Position numbers and translations under genes: made by a program
Notes under the pieces: generated by a model
What the model saw: the letters and a program-made list of their open reading frames with translations, nothing else
What the model was told of the DNA's origin: nothing
Database searches by the model: none
Source of the DNA: Fagopyrum homotropicum
Taxonomy: Eukaryota > Streptophyta > Magnoliopsida > Caryophyllales > Polygonaceae
DNA length: 64,000 nt
Reading direction: 5' to 3'
NCBI GenBank assembly: GCA_033239125.1
Contig: BSWB01000001.1
Location: forward strand, 136,568,981 to 136,632,980
In this document: piece by piece, positions 46,216 through 58,681 of the stretch
Layout of the letters: the number at the start of each line of letters is the position of its first letter
Position numbering within the stretch: position 1 is the stretch's first letter

Positions 46216-49200
46216 ATGCGCAGGTCTAGGAACACCGAAGATCTCTTACCTCTTGATCAAGAGCTAGAGAAAACCTTGAGGCAAAATCGCAAGGAAAAGA
46301 AGATGGCTGAAGAACACGAACGTGATCTTCAAACGGAGTTGGCGGAGAAGGAAGCTCAACTCCGTTGGAACGAGACTCTCCGCCGGGATGAGATGGATCG
46401 TCATCAATCTCAAGTTAACAGTCTACAAGACATGATCTTCCTGATGAGGGTAGAGATGAGCGACCTTAAGAATAAGGGAAGCAAGAAATCCTCAAGAAGG
46501 GGATCAAGGTCTAGAAGAAAAAGTCACTCATCCGCTGATGATAGTGACTCTTCCATGCCACCGTTAGAGGAGATTGATCCCACGATCAATATGAATCCTT
46601 TCCATCTACAAGGAGCTGCTAATCGCCGCATTCCGCCTAGGAATGTGAGGATCGAACGTGTGGATAATGAGCCAAGAACTCTTGGCCAGCGGATGGATCC
46701 AACACAACAACCACGCCGCTTAGGTGTGAAATTTGATGCTGAAGATGTGCAAGGGTTTAGCTTTAACCCTCAAGTTATTACTCTTGTTCGCCAAAGCCAA
46801 TTTGGCGGTACAAGCGCTGAATCTCCGCACCAACACTTGCAAAACTTTGAGTGTATGATGGAGACGATGAGACCGAAGAACGCTACTACCAACAGCTATA
46901 AGCTCAAGCCTTTCTTTTTCTCTTTGAAGGGGAAAGCGTTATCTTGGTACCAAGCTCTTCCTAATGGGAAACTAGACACGTGGGAAGACCTTTCCGCGGA
47001 GTTTCTCACCAAATTCTTTCCGCCTTCCAAAACGGCGGAACTTAGAGGTAAGATTAATGCTTTTTCAATGAGACCTAACGAAAGTTTGTTTCAATCTTGG
47101 GAAAGGTTTCAGGATTTGCTCTTGGATTGCCCTCATCATGACATATCCAAGCTTGCCTTGCTGGAGATCTACTACAAGGGGTTGGATGCGGGAACGCAAT
47201 TCAACCTCCAATCCCTCTCATGTGGAACGTTCATGGACATGAGAGAAGATGTCGCTTGGGACTTCATCGAGAAGCAAGCAAGAGTCATAGAGAAGTATTC
47301 CCACCGGAAAGTGGAGGGAAATCGTGTGGAGCAAGGAGCGAAGCTCACACATGAAGCTCAAAATCAGATTTTCTCCCTCAACAATGAGATCAAGGAGTTG
47401 AAGGAGGCTATCAAAACCAACTTCCCAAAGCAACAAGAGAAGGATGTTGGCTATTTGGGCAACAGCAATGGCGGTGATAACACCAACCGCAACAACAATA
47501 ACCGGAACAACAACCGGAATAACAATTGGAATGGAAACAACAACAACCGGAACAACAACTGGAACAACAATAGGGGTTCAAACAACAACAATTGGCGCTC
47601 CAATCAACAAAATTCCGGTAACTCTTATCCTTCTAATTCTAATTCACTAACTCCACCCTCCTCTTCCTCTACTCCTTTGAAAAGCCAGGGGCAATCATCT
47701 AACGGAGGAAACAATACGGGAAAGGAGAAGCCCGATCCCATGTTGGAAACAATTTTGGGAAAGCTTCAAGGGTTGGAGAACCGCCTCATCAAGGTTGATG
47801 ATCAAGTTTCTAAGGTTGACAAAGCTCAAAAAGTTTTGGAAAACCAAATGTTCAACCACGCGGAGGAAGTTCCTAGAAATCAAGGGAAACTTCCAGGAAA
47901 AACAGAGGACAACCCTAAGGGAAGGGTGATGGCGATTACAACTAGGAGCGGAGTGACCACTACCGATCCGCAGCCTACGTTCGTTGAAGTCCCCGTAGAG
48001 AAGGACAAGGAAAAGGGGAAGGAGAAGGAAGATGTCTATGTTCCTCCTCCAGCTTACAAACCTCCCCTACCATTCCCTCAATCTAGAGCGCGAGCCCGCC
48101 TAGACAAACAGTTCGGTAAGTTCATAGAACTCATGAGTAAGCTGCATATTAATATACCCTTCATTGATGCTATTGTAGGTATGCGAGCTTATGGTAAGTT
48201 CTTGAAGGAGCTTCTCTCTAACAAGAGGAAGCTAGAAGATTTCGGAGAGGTCAAGATGAGTTCGGACTCTTCGGATCTCATCAAGACTATGAAGGAGAAA
48301 ATGCCCCCAAAGTTGAAGGATCCGGGGTCATTTTGCATTCCCATTGGAGTGGGAGATGTCACATATGACGCTTTATGTGACTTAGGAGCAAGTGTGAGCA
48401 TCATACCACTTGCATTATGTAGGAAGATCGGTTTAGGCGATCCTAAACCGGTGAAGATGACGTTATACATGGCGGATCGATCCATCACTCGCCCCGTCGG
48501 TATTGTAGAAGACGTTCCCGTCAAGCTAGGTAAATTCTTTGTTCCCATTGATTTTGTCGTGCTTGACATTCCTGCAGATAGTCCGGTCCCGATCATACTC
48601 GGAAGACCGTTTCTTGCAACTTCCGGCTGCATGGTCGATTGCAAGAATGGAAGACTCGCTTTTGATATTGGAGAAGAGAAAGTAGAGTTCGTTCTTTCCA
48701 CTCTAGTGAAGGAACCGATCTTCGATGAGGATATTTACGATATCCAAGATGAAGAAGGTTTATCTAGGGAAGAGGTAAGTGCGATTCTCTTTAACGATCC
48801 TTTACAAAAAGTCATTACCATGAGTCTAACAGATGTAGGGGAAGAAGAAGAGTGCAAAGAGGAAATTGAAGCCTTAGAAGCACAAGAAGAGATGCATGAA
48901 GTGGAGTTTGAGAAACTCCACGATGAGGCTGAGAATGTTAGAATCCACGGTCACACCCTATATTCCACGACCGTGGATTTCACAACCAAAATCTACCTCC
49001 ATTCCAGTGGATTACACGGCCATGGAACATATGAAGAACCCGTAATTCTGACCGTGGAAGATGGTGATCGGCATACTTCTTCAACTTCTTTTGATTCTTC
49101 TCCAAACCACTCAATACCCTTAAAAACTTCTAAGGAAACGTCGGATGCTCCTCAAGGATCATTAGAAGCTCCGAAAGTGATGGAACTCAAACCACTTCCT

Positions 49201-52086
49201 ACTCATCTAAGGTACGCTTTCCTTGGATCTAATTCTACCTTTCCGGTTATTGTTAGCTCCGAATTAAGCATAGATGAACATGAGCAGCTCATGATTGTCC
49301 TTAGGAAACATAGAAAAGCCATAGGCTATACTATTGAGGACTTAGTAGGAATTAAACCCTCCCTATGTATGCATAAGATATTAATGGAGGAGGACTTTAG
49401 AACTTCAAGACAACCTCAAAGGCGGTTGAATCCGACCATGAAGGAGGTTGTCAAGAAGGAAATTCTTAAACTTCTTGATACAGGTATCATCTATCCTATC
49501 TCCGATAGTAAGTGGGTGAGTCCAGTTCAAGTAGTTCCGAAGAAGGGAGGAATGACGGTCATCACCAACAAGAACAACGAACTCATTCCTACCCGAACCG
49601 TGACTGGATGGCGAATGTGCATAGACTACCGCAAGCTCAATAACGCAACGCGGAAGGATCACTTTCCATTGCCATTCATCGATCAAATGATTGAAAGGTT
49701 AGCACAACATTCACATTTTTGCTACCTTGACGGTTATAGTGGTTTCTTTCAGATTCCGATACATCCGGATGATCAAGAGAAGACCACATTCACGTGCCCT
49801 TGGGGTACGTTCGCCTATAGGAGAATGCCGTTCGGGCTTTGCAATGCCCCAGCCACCTTTCAACGGTGCATGATGGCCATCTTCTCCGAATACGTAGAGG
49901 AAATCATGGAAGTCTTCATGGACGACTTCTCCGTATACGGTTCCTCTTTTAACGATTGCCTTTCTAACCTTTCTCTTGTTTTACAAAGGTGTGAAGACAC
50001 TAACCTAGTTCTTAATTGGGAGAAGTGTCAATTCATGGTTAAGGAAGGAATCGTATTAGGTCACTTAGTCTCTAGTAGAGGGATAGAGGTAGACAAGGCT
50101 AAGATAGAGACCATAGAGAAACTTCCTCCCCCAATTTCGGTGAAAGGGATAAGAAGTTTCCTAGGACATGCTGGATTTTACAGACGTTTCATTAAGGACT
50201 TTTCTAAGATATCGAAACCTCTCACTAATCTATTGATGAAGGATGCGGTTTTTGAGTTTTCGCAGGAATGTTTGAATGCGTTTAACACCATTCGGCAAGC
50301 TCTAATTTCAGCACCTATTATCCAACCTCCGGATTGGACTCTACCCTTCGAGATTATGTGCGATGCTAGTGACGTAGCTATTGGAGCTGTTCTTGGACAA
50401 CGAAAGGAAGGGCGAACCCATGCCATATACTATGCTAGCAAGACGCTAGACGAAGCGCAGCTCAACTACGCCACTACAGAGAAAGAGTTTCTAGCCATTG
50501 TCTACGCTATTGACAAGTTTCGCTCTTATCTTGTAGGTGCAAAGGTGATTGTCTACACGGATCATGTTGCGATCCGGTACCTCCTTGCGAAGAAAGATGC
50601 GAAGCCAAGGATGATTAGATGGATTCTTCTCCTACAAGAATTCGATCTTGAGATCCGCGACAAGAAAGGTTCAGAAAATTCTGTTGCGGATCATTTGAGT
50701 CATCTAACACATCTAGGGGACGACCATCTACCCATTGATGACTCCTTTCCGGACGAACACTTACACATCATAGAGGAGTGCATCAACGTGATCTCCAAAG
50801 GTAACGAACCGTGGTTTGCTGATTTTGTTAACTATTTGGTTTGCCAGGAGACACCGCCCGGACTATCCTACGCACAAAGGAAGAAGTTCTTTAAGGACGT
50901 CCGGGAATACTATTGGAACGAGCCTGTCCTCTTTAAGAGAGGTCCGGATGGCATCATCCGGCGATGTGTGCCGGAAGATGAGATGCAAAGTGTCATCCGC
51001 CATTGTCATTCACTACCTTGTGGAGGACATGCTACTTCAAACAAGACTAGCGCAAAGGTATTGCAATCTGGATTCTATTGGCCTACTTTATTTAGAGATG
51101 TGCAATCCTTTGTTTCTTGCTGCGATGCTTGTCAAAGAACAGGCAATATTTCTAGAAGGAACGAGATGCCCCTCAACAACATCCAAGAGGTGGAGATTTT
51201 CGACGTTTGGGGAGTTGATTTCATGGGACCATTCCCATCTTCTTGTGGAAACCAATACATACTATTGGCGGTAGATTACGTTTCTAGATGGGTGGAAGCA
51301 ATCGCCTCTCCCACAAATGATGCCATGGTGGTGGTTAAGTTCTTCAACAAGACCATCTTTCCGCGATTTGGGACACCAAGGACTATCATTAGTGATGGAG
51401 GTTCTCACTTCATAGCCCGTCGCTTTGAAGCTCTTCTAGCTAAGTATGGGGTTACTCACAAGATCGCTACCCCTTACCATCCACAAACGAGTGGACAAGT
51501 TGAGATCTCAAATAGGGAGATCAAAGGAATTCTAGAGAAGACGGTTTCAAGGACGAGGAAGGATTGGTCCTTGAAGCTAGATGATGCGTTATGGGCGTAC
51601 CGGACTGCGTACAAGACTCCCATAGGAACCACACCATACAACCTTGTGTATGGGAAGTCTTGTCACTTGCCGGTGGAGCTGGAGCACAAAGCGTTTTGGG
51701 CTATCAAGTGGCTGAATTTCGGCATGAAGGAAGCGGGAGAGAAGCGTCTCCTAGACATCAACAAGCTGGATGAACTTCGCTTGAACGCCTATGAAAACGC
51801 CAAGATCTACAAGGAAAGAGCAAAGCGTTGGCGTGATAAGCATATCATTTCAAAGGACTTCAAAGAAGGAGATCAAGTTCTCCTCTTCAATTCGAGACTT
51901 CGCCTCTTTCCAGGTAAGCTTAAATCCCGTTGGACCGGACCTTTTCTAATTAAGCGTATTTTCCCCCATGGTGCAGTTGAAGTATGGGGTGAAGCTAGCG
52001 GAAGTTTTAAGGTGAACGGCCAACGACTCAAGAAGTATACGCCGGAACTCCAAACTGAGGAGTTTGCGCCTACCGCACTCGAATAA
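46216..52086 (+). CDS. Gag-Pol polyprotein of B, intact (1956 aa)
   Basis: Starts at ATG 46216 ([10 protein letters not shown]), 77 nt after the primer site, and reads without interruption to TAA 52086. Residues about 15-95: charged coiled coil. About 195-360: Gag core ([25 protein letters not shown]). About 415-475: Asn-rich NNN/RNN/NNW repeats with no CCHC knuckle. About 720: protease [12 protein letters not shown] (DLGA, not DTGA). About 910-960: unconserved linker carrying family B palindromes in frame. About 1072-1300: RT with FMDD near 1235. About 1380-1490: RNase H with CDASD. About 1595-1640: integrase HHCC finger. About 1668, 1725 and 1762: the DDE residues in VDFMGP, ISDGG and [10 protein letters not shown]-terminal RWTGPF and VEVWGE module. 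All key residues are present, so this copy could be enzymatically competent. Confidence 0.97.
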   Translation: MRRSRNTEDLLPLDQELEKTLRQNRKEKKMAEEHERDLQTELAEKEAQLRWNETLRRDEMDRHQSQVNSLQDMIFLMRVEMSDLKNKGSKKSSRRGSRSRRKSHSSADDSDSSMPPLEEIDPTINMNPFHLQGAANRRIPPRNVRIERVDNEPRTLGQRMDPTQQPRRLGVKFDAEDVQGFSFNPQVITLVRQSQFGGTSAESPHQHLQNFECMMETMRPKNATTNSYKLKPFFFSLKGKALSWYQALPNGKLDTWEDLSAEFLTKFFPPSKTAELRGKINAFSMRPNESLFQSWERFQDLLLDCPHHDISKLALLEIYYKGLDAGTQFNLQSLSCGTFMDMREDVAWDFIEKQARVIEKYSHRKVEGNRVEQGAKLTHEAQNQIFSLNNEIKELKEAIKTNFPKQQEKDVGYLGNSNGGDNTNRNNNNRNNNRNNNWNGNNNNRNNNWNNNRGSNNNNWRSNQQNSGNSYPSNSNSLTPPSSSSTPLKSQGQSSNGGNNTGKEKPDPMLETILGKLQGLENRLIKVDDQVSKVDKAQKVLENQMFNHAEEVPRNQGKLPGKTEDNPKGRVMAITTRSGVTTTDPQPTFVEVPVEKDKEKGKEKEDVYVPPPAYKPPLPFPQSRARARLDKQFGKFIELMSKLHINIPFIDAIVGMRAYGKFLKELLSNKRKLEDFGEVKMSSDSSDLIKTMKEKMPPKLKDPGSFCIPIGVGDVTYDALCDLGASVSIIPLALCRKIGLGDPKPVKMTLYMADRSITRPVGIVEDVPVKLGKFFVPIDFVVLDIPADSPVPIILGRPFLATSGCMVDCKNGRLAFDIGEEKVEFVLSTLVKEPIFDEDIYDIQDEEGLSREEVSAILFNDPLQKVITMSLTDVGEEEECKEEIEALEAQEEMHEVEFEKLHDEAENVRIHGHTLYSTTVDFTTKIYLHSSGLHGHGTYEEPVILTVEDGDRHTSSTSFDSSPNHSIPLKTSKETSDAPQGSLEAPKVMELKPLPTHLRYAFLGSNSTFPVIVSSELSIDEHEQLMIVLRKHRKAIGYTIEDLVGIKPSLCMHKILMEEDFRTSRQPQRRLNPTMKEVVKKEILKLLDTGIIYPISDSKWVSPVQVVPKKGGMTVITNKNNELIPTRTVTGWRMCIDYRKLNNATRKDHFPLPFIDQMIERLAQHSHFCYLDGYSGFFQIPIHPDDQEKTTFTCPWGTFAYRRMPFGLCNAPATFQRCMMAIFSEYVEEIMEVFMDDFSVYGSSFNDCLSNLSLVLQRCEDTNLVLNWEKCQFMVKEGIVLGHLVSSRGIEVDKAKIETIEKLPPPISVKGIRSFLGHAGFYRRFIKDFSKISKPLTNLLMKDAVFEFSQECLNAFNTIRQALISAPIIQPPDWTLPFEIMCDASDVAIGAVLGQRKEGRTHAIYYASKTLDEAQLNYATTEKEFLAIVYAIDKFRSYLVGAKVIVYTDHVAIRYLLAKKDAKPRMIRWILLLQEFDLEIRDKKGSENSVADHLSHLTHLGDDHLPIDDSFPDEHLHIIEECINVISKGNEPWFADFVNYLVCQETPPGLSYAQRKKFFKDVREYYWNEPVLFKRGPDGIIRRCVPEDEMQSVIRHCHSLPCGGHATSNKTSAKVLQSGFYWPTLFRDVQSFVSCCDACQRTGNISRRNEMPLNNIQEVEIFDVWGVDFMGPFPSSCGNQYILLAVDYVSRWVEAIASPTNDAMVVVKFFNKTIFPRFGTPRTIISDGGSHFIARRFEALLAKYGVTHKIATPYHPQTSGQVEISNREIKGILEKTVSRTRKDWSLKLDDALWAYRTAYKTPIGTTPYNLVYGKSCHLPVELEHKAFWAIKWLNFGMKEAGEKRLLDINKLDELRLNAYENAKIYKERAKRWRDKHIISKDFKEGDQVLLFNSRLRLFPGKLKSRWTGPFLIKRIFPHGAVEVWGEASGSFKVNGQRLKKYTPELQTEEFAPTALE

Positions 52087-52096
52087 GTGCGAGATT

Positions 52097-52145
52097 GGTC
52101 TAGCTACGGACCTTAAACAAAGTGCTTCTTGGGAGGCAACCCAAG
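52097..52145 (+). promoter_or_regulatory. Post-pol tandem stem-loops of B
   Basis: SL1 is GGTCT-AGCTAC-GGACC at 52097-52112 (one G-T pair). SL2 is CTTGGG-AGGCAA-CCCAAG at 52128-52145. They begin 10 nt after the pol stop. Confidence 0.72.
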
Positions 52146-52916
52146 GTATTGTATCTTCGTTTTTGTTTTCGATTCATAGTTTAGCTTAGAATAGACGTTT
52201 TTTCGCTTTATTTTGCCTCGATTTCTTCCGGTATGTTCGTGTTTTTGGTTGCAGGATCGATGGAAAAAGGAAAAGAGGAGATGATGTCGAAGAGAAGTGA
52301 CAAAATTTGGACTTTGAAGCTTTGCAGAAGGTTCCACGGTCTAAATTACGGTCGTCATAGCTACAGTGGCCGTAATTCTCAAAAGCCTTTGAAAAATCAC
52401 CAAAACCACGGTTCCGTACACTTCCACGTCCGTGGAACACCCCGACAGACCGTGTTTTTTAAAATTTTGCCTGCGACTATATAAGCCACATTCTTCACAA
52501 ACTCATCCCAAAAACCCCTCTTTCCACGACCTAATTGCCGGAAATCCACGACCTCCTCAAAATCTTCGTTTCTTAATCGTTTCTAACGATTCTTCTTCCC
52601 AAACTACAGCAAATTCAACCACAAACAAGATCCAAGCGACAAACCGAGCGGAAATCCATCAACAAACGCGCATTTCGGATTTTTCAATCCGAAAAAGAGG
52701 TTTATTCTTTCTTCTTGATTTTCGCCGATTTGGTTCGTTTTTGCTATAGATTTTTAGGAAGAACTGAAAGAGACTTGAAGGAATTAGACTAGGACTGCTT
52801 GTTGTGGTGATTGCTGGTGAATTTGCTGAGATTCGTGAAATTCTGAGCCGAATCACGGTCTTTAGGTAAACCACGGCCGTAATTCCTGAAGAACAGACCG
52901 TAAATTTTGGTGCAGA
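52146..52916 (+). promoter_or_regulatory. Pol-ORF2 spacer of B with palindromes and internal TATA box
   Basis: Family B palindromes and half sites at 52333-52445 are followed by TATATAAG at 52478-52485. A second cluster lies at about 52853-52905 just before ORF2. TTTTGGTGCAG directly precedes the ORF2 start and resembles a 3' splice site, so expression from a spliced RNA is an alternative to internal initiation. Confidence 0.6.
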
Positions 52917-54415
52917 ATGGATTTCGTAAGGAGAGTGTCGGGAAGGATAAAAGAGAAGAAGGGAGAGCAGAATAAGAAAAGGAAAGGCAATCCCTCCACC
53001 TCTAGGGCACCACCACCCTCATCTCCTTCACCTCCATCTTCACCTTCACCTCCATCCTCACCCCCTCACCCTAGAGTCCCGACCATACACGACGACCATC
53101 TTGATGCACTTGACCGGATCAAGGAGAGGCTAGTGATTGGCCCTAGGTATTTGTTGTTGGAGGATCTACATCCTCTAAACATAGTTGATGACCTTACGTG
53201 GCTCTTGGATAGAGCCGGATTAGTTATCTTCTCGGCTATCCGAGAAGACGCCTATGAGGAGATCACCCGGGAGGTTGTGACGTCTTTCGAGCACAGCCAC
53301 GTCGACAGGACCGTCTCTTTCCGTCTCATGGAAAAAGACTATCATTTGAGTATTGTCGAGTTTGGGACTATTTTTGGGTTTCATGAGACCTTTAATGGTC
53401 GGTTTCCGAGTGGAGTTTACCCTAAGGATTTTTGGAAGGAAGTTGCGATGATTTACGCCGACGAGGACAGTTGGCAACCCGCCGATACCAAGGCTAGATT
53501 GATGTACCATCTAGCCTTAAAGATAGCTCACCGCGTTCTTTCGGAGTGTCTCTTTCCTAGGACGGAGACGCCCCAAAAGATCAAGACGGATGAGCTATTC
53601 TTGCTCTATTGCATGCTATATGGACGCCGTGCAGATTGTGCTACTCTCTTGGCTGCTACGTTGAGCAAGCTCAAGAACAAGAAGAAGGGGAACATTGGAT
53701 ATGGTGGGATAGTTACCCACATTGCTAGGAGTTTTGGTGTGGATTTTTCTGCTTGCACCGCATACCGGCCGTTCCCTTAGGGCTACATGCTTTCATGGTT
53801 AGGGGTCTCATTTTCCCCACACATAGAGGTCCGCCTTATGCGGGCATGCCTTGGGAGAGTAGGACGGGTAGGGGTATAGAGTGGCTGCCGGAGTACTCCA
53901 TTATGACGGGACGCCATAATTGGAAGGAGACGTTCGCTGCGATGCATGCGAACAGGATAGTAGCTCCCCCTTACGTCCCACCGCCGGTTGTAGAGGAGGA
54001 GGATATGGGAGATCAGTTTGAGAGTGGAGGAGGAGCGGAGCATGAGTTTGGCACATTTCCGGACCAGCCGGAGGCGGCCCCAGATGTACCTAGATGCTCT
54101 CCACGTCCAGCTAGAGCCTCAGGCTCGTCATCTCGCCGCGCTAGCGTGAGTGAGAGGCCCACGTGGATGACCACACCTCCCACATGGTATGGCGTTTCCC
54201 CTCCTTGGTCCACGGAGCAGCCAGCACCACCACCACCAGCACCAGCACCATCCGACGCCCCCGCATGGTACAGTCACGCCCCGGGATGGTACGAGCAGAT
54301 GCCGGATTGGGCTACCGGACTTTCAGAGAGAGTTGGAGCGTTGGAGATCCGGGCCGACGCTAGAGACGGACGCCTCGACGACCTCGACCACATGATGAGG
54401 GACGTCTACCGCTAG
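52917..54415 (+). pseudogene. ORF2 of B: Athila ORF-1-type protein with one frameshift
   Basis: ATG 52917 (MDFVRRVSGRIKEKK). Lys/Arg-rich start, Pro/Ser-rich segment, then the Athila ORF-1-like core (RYLLLEDLHPLN, EEITREVV, RTETPQK, GGIVTHIA, FSACTAYRP). The first frame stops at 53780. The core continues without loss in another frame (PLGLHAFMV, MPWES, EYSIM), as comparison with A1 shows, so a 1-nt indel lies at about 53770-53780. The second part ends at 54415 with Pro/Ala/Trp-rich repeats (WYSHAP, WYEQMP) and a short helical tail. Total about 500 codons. It could be a true mutation or a sequencing error. No obvious slippery heptamer is present, so I do not call programmed frameshifting. Function unknown. 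Confidence 0.8.
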
Positions 54416-55830
54416 CAGTTTGGGCGGCCCTACGACTCTAGCCTCTCCCCATTCCCACCTCCGCCGGCGCCGCAGTGATTTGATGCATGACCGTTCGTTT
54501 TAGACATTCCCGCCACCACTTTGTGAGTTTCTTTTTCTTTTTCTTTTCTTTCTTTTCTTTCTTTCTTTTGAACATTAGGGACAATGTTCGTCCTAAGTAT
54601 GGGGTGGGATGTACTAAAAAGTTTGTAATAACTCTACTTACTATGTTCGCTCTCATTCGAGACTATCGTTGCATGTTCATTATGTGTTGCACGTTTCCTT
54701 ATTGCATTGCATGAAAAATAACTTGAAAAACCCATAAAAATTTAAAAATTTTGAAAATTTTGTGCTTCTAATGAATTGAGATGATTTCCATGATAATCAC
54801 TACTTGTGAATTGAGTTTGATGACAATTGCATGCTTAAAGGGATTGTGAATCGAAAGGAACTTGAATGAATGAATTTTACCTCTTTTGCAAGTTTTATAA
54901 TGTGAAAATGTTACCTAAATCATGCTAGGAAATTGAAGTTGAAATCACATTATAAGTTCCTATACTTCTTGTTGAAATGATTAAGGCAATTCGATACTTT
55001 CTTTCTTCTTTCTTTGATCATCTAGCTCCTCATTGAAATATTAGCCTCCTTTACCTATCCGGGAATTTGGAGAAGTGAATGAGAAAAAGGCATGTTTGAT
55101 GTGGGAGGGCCATGAGAGCAATTATTTGCAATCAATTGAATAGAAAGAAATTGTAGGTTTGGGGAAGTCAATCATGACGATGAGTAACTCGGCACCATTC
55201 ACATAGCCGGGTGTTTGTGTCTTGCCAAAGTCGGATTGAGCGATATTCCTAGCGGATTATGGTATGTGCGCTAAGGGTTTGAGGCATCTCTTGAAAAATT
55301 GAGAAACGCCGATCTCCTAGGCTTCGGTTTTTGTGCACCTCTGTCCATAACTCCAAAAGTAAAGTCGAAAAATGAAAAGAAGAGAGCGAAGCTCTAAGTC
55401 GAAGTGTTGCGGGAACCGCATAAGAAGAAGAAGGTAGTTGTCCACTTTCCCGGATTTATGCACCACTTTCCCTTAAAATTTTCCCTTCCCTTCCGTATTC
55501 TAGACCTTTTCTTTGGAAGTCCTTAAGATCAAAAGAATGTTATATGACTTGGTGGTCTAAATTGAAGTTTCTTGTGATTGATTTTGATAATGTTTGAAGG
55601 TTATAATGCTTGTCTAGAAGTTAAGTTGGTTCATGAATTTTCTTTGCTTTTTACTCTTTGATTGAGTGTGTCAAAGTTTGAAGAACGATTGAAGCAAGGT
55701 TTGAGAATGATCTATTCTTTAGAAGTCACATTCACCCAAAAGAAGGTACACATATTTCATCCTAACTCTTGTTTAAAGCTTTTTGAAAGACCTTGCTTAG
55801 GGACAAGCAAGTGTTAAGTATGGGGTTATT
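54416..55830 (+). other. 3' UTR of B
   Basis: A pyrimidine-rich run (about 54530-54570), then GGGACAATGTTCGTCC followed by AAGTATGGGGT at 54595-54605. A block at 55160-55370 is almost identical to A1, with hairpin ACTCGGC...GCCGGGT at 55187-55212. GGACAAGCAAG and the polypurine AAGTATGGGGT at 55816-55826 lie just before the LTR. No gene seen. Confidence 0.7.
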
Positions 55831-57610
55831 TGTTAGCATGAAATATTGTGATATTTTAGGCACGTTTTCTAAACGTATTTGATTCATATCGATAGTCTTT
55901 GATTGAACTTTGTGCATATGTAAGCTAGTATTGCCTATATTGTCGATATGGATGTCTACACTAGTTCTATGTTGATTATAGGTGATTTGGAGCTATTTCC
56001 GAACGGAATCGAGCAAAGGAGAGTTGATTTGATATGTCCAAGGATTGAGGACATTCTTAGGAAGCAAATTGGAGTTTTAGCTTGAGGAATGCACGAGGCT
56101 AGGGAAGAATCACGTTCTTTCCCTAAACCACGCTCTAAAATACGGCCGTACTACGAACCACGTTCAGTTCCACGGCCGTGGAACTTTGCAAGAGAGGCGT
56201 GATGCATTCCAGTAACTATCACGGCCGTGGAATACATGGTACAAACCGTGACCTAATCCACGCTCTAAATTACGGTCGTGGAAACTTCCACGACCGTGAT
56301 CTTGGCGAATCTTTTCGCCACACTTTGAAGCCACGATCTTTTGAAGATTGGGCCGGGCCGACATTTTGCCCTGCACTATAAAAAGACGGACGAAGGAAGA
56401 ATCCATCATGACTGCTTATCCTCGCTTACCCTCATTTATCGACGCTTGGGATCGTTCATCTTTGCTTAGAGGATTCCAACGCCGTTTGGCCTTCACTTGG
56501 AAGGATTGATCATCTCATTGGAGATTGAAGTTCACGTCGGGGAATTACCCTAATCTCGCACCTTTGGTGGAGATTGTTGTTGAGATCTCCGGATTGGCGG
56601 AAGATCGAAGTTTTTGGAAGATTTTGCAAGAAGATCTCTCTTCTTGTTTATGTTCGATTCGGAAAACGGATTGACATCCCGTTTTCCTTCTTTCCTAAGG
56701 TTGTGATTGTTTACTTTATTGTGAATCTTTTGACGACATTCGTTCTTGATTGTGACTTTGAGATTGGTTTGAAAATTATTGAAAGTTCTTGAAAGTTTTC
56801 ATCTTTTTATCTTTTAATTCTTGAATTGATATCAACATGACTGTTATTGGCTAAAAACCCTTAACAATTCTAAGGTGAAGGGTTGATAGTTGTGGCTTAG
56901 ATGATGATAGATCGATCGCAAACAGCTTAGACCGTGAGAGTTAGAGAGAATCGCCGACAACCCTAAATTACGGCCTGTTCTTGAGTCCACGGCCGTGGAA
57001 CCTCAAGAACTAACCGTGATTTCCCTTAAGTCCACGAACTTGCTTTTACTTTAATCCAAAGTTAAAGATTTGCTTTAGCTTAGTTTAGACTTGTCTTTTC
57101 TAGGTGGTAGTGAAGCCTCAACAACCTCTACCTCGATTGTGAGTGTCACAACCTCAATCGGTTAAGTTAGTCTTGATCCTTGGGTTACAAGTTTGGGTAT
57201 TTGACACTAATTCTCACCTTTAGAATCTTTCTATATTGAGCCTCAACAACCTGTATAGAGAGTGCCTTGTAGGTGAGTTACATAAGGTTTTTGGAACTTC
57301 ACCGTACGATTACCTTACATTAGTATACCTTCGCATATCTCAACTCTGTCTTTACATCATTAAGTATATCTTGAATCGATTGCCACAGCTGGATACTTGG
57401 ATCTTTAGGATTGTTGTTTTCCCAATATTTGCAAAACTCTCATATTTACTCACTTGATAACTTGCAATCGAGTTCGTTCCCACCCAAATCCCTGTGTTCG
57501 ATACTCTGGAATTCATGCTTAGCTACGTCGATCCGTACACTGCGGGTTCACTGCTTGATTCTAGTTTTATAAATTTAAAGCTTATTTGCACACACCTTTA
57601 GGGGCGAACA
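55831..57610 (+). repeat. 3' LTR of B (1780 bp)
   Basis: Same length as the 5' LTR, with about five substitutions visible, for example near 55955, 56462, 57175, 57513 and 57548. Followed by ATTTA, the target duplication. Confidence 0.96.
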
Positions 57611-57615
57611 ATTTA

Positions 57616-58544
57616 TATGCACGAAACTCACAACAGAAGGAAAAATCGGCCTGTTCATCACGTAAATCGGCCGATTTTCCCATGATCCATCCGATTTTCT
57701 TCTCTGTTGGTCTTTGATTGATGAATCTGTATGTTAGGGTGTTAGGTTGTTAAATCCTAGTGTTTATTAAGCCTAATTTAGCTTAGGATCACCTAATGCT
57801 ATCAATCTAAGTGAGGGAAGAGATCTACCCGATGATTTCCGACCTTAGATACCTAAGATGATGAATGCTAGGTAGTAGTGAGCCTCATAAGCCGCTATTG
57901 GATCGAGTGTGCTAGGATTAGTACTTGAGACTTCCCTATTCCGAGACTTACCCGGTAAGGAGAGGGTTGCACCCTTAAGTAGTATCCGGTTTGTGTAGAA
58001 CTCCCTATTTAACCACCTTGAGACCTACCCGGTAATAGGAGTTAGATGCGGGACTAGTGAAGTGAGAGACCTACCCGGTAATTGCTTCAATTAGTGAAAC
58101 ACTCTTCCCCAACACCGCAACTTGTCCTTAGAATCCTTAGAACCTTGAGTCCTATGCCATAACCGGAAATCTTGACCTCTAGAATCCACTTTTCTCTCTT
58201 GATCATATACTTGTGTTTTGAGTTACTTGTTTGTTTGCTAGTTGAGTTGTTAGCTTGTTTTATTATCTTTCTTGATTTGTGATCCTTGCTTGATCACTAC
58301 AAAAACCAACCAAAAATATCATCATTTTCGTTTCTTTGTTCCTTGACTTTTTCTTAGATTAGATCCACACTATCTATGACCATTGTTTGACTCGATTTCA
58401 CCTTAGTCTTTGTGTTCGACCTCGGAATACTATCCCTACTACAAATGTCCCGTACACTGCGGGTTCGCTAGGAGTTAGGATAAATATAACGAGTATAAAT
58501 TTAAAGCTTATTGCGTACACACATCACACGATCTTAGCGTAACA
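57616..58544 (+). repeat. 5' LTR of C, second part
   Basis: Continues the C LTR after element B. It has family C half sites and AAATCGGCCGATTTT near 57644-57700, four TTACCCGGTAA-type sites near 57945-58085, U5 block CCCGTACACTGCGGG near 58449-58463, and terminus GCGTAACA at 58544. Confidence 0.9.
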
Positions 58545-58550
58545 AGTTTT

Positions 58551-58568
58551 TGGCGCCGTTGCCGGGGA
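58551..58568 (+). other. tRNA-Asp primer site of C
   Basis: A perfect TGGCGCCGTTGCCGGGGA, 6 nt after the LTR. Confidence 0.94.
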
Positions 58569-58681
58569 CTAGGTCTAGATTGAGTCATTTTTGTGATTGT
58601 TTATAGTGTAGATCTTTCTTGTTGCTTTTGATCTCTCTTTGGTGTGTGTCTTTGCTTTTCAGGACATCTCTTACTCTTTAG

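Larger units (their letters stand above)
44335..57610 (+). mobile_element. Element B: complete Athila-like retrotransposon (13.3 kb)
   Basis: Two 1780-bp LTRs (TGTTAGC...GCGAACA) are flanked by the duplication ATTTA (44330-44334 and 57611-57615). The interior is complete: primer site 46121-46138, intact gag-pol, stem-loops, internal TATA, ORF2 with one frameshift, 3' UTR and polypurine tract. The LTRs differ at about five positions by eye, so the insertion is recent. At a commonly used rate of 1.3e-8 per site per year this is of the order of 100,000 years. Confidence 0.96.

Noticed and set aside
53765..53785. Programmed frameshift in ORF2 of B
   Set aside because: No canonical slippery heptamer is visible, and A1 has the region in one frame. 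A simple indel is the more economical reading.
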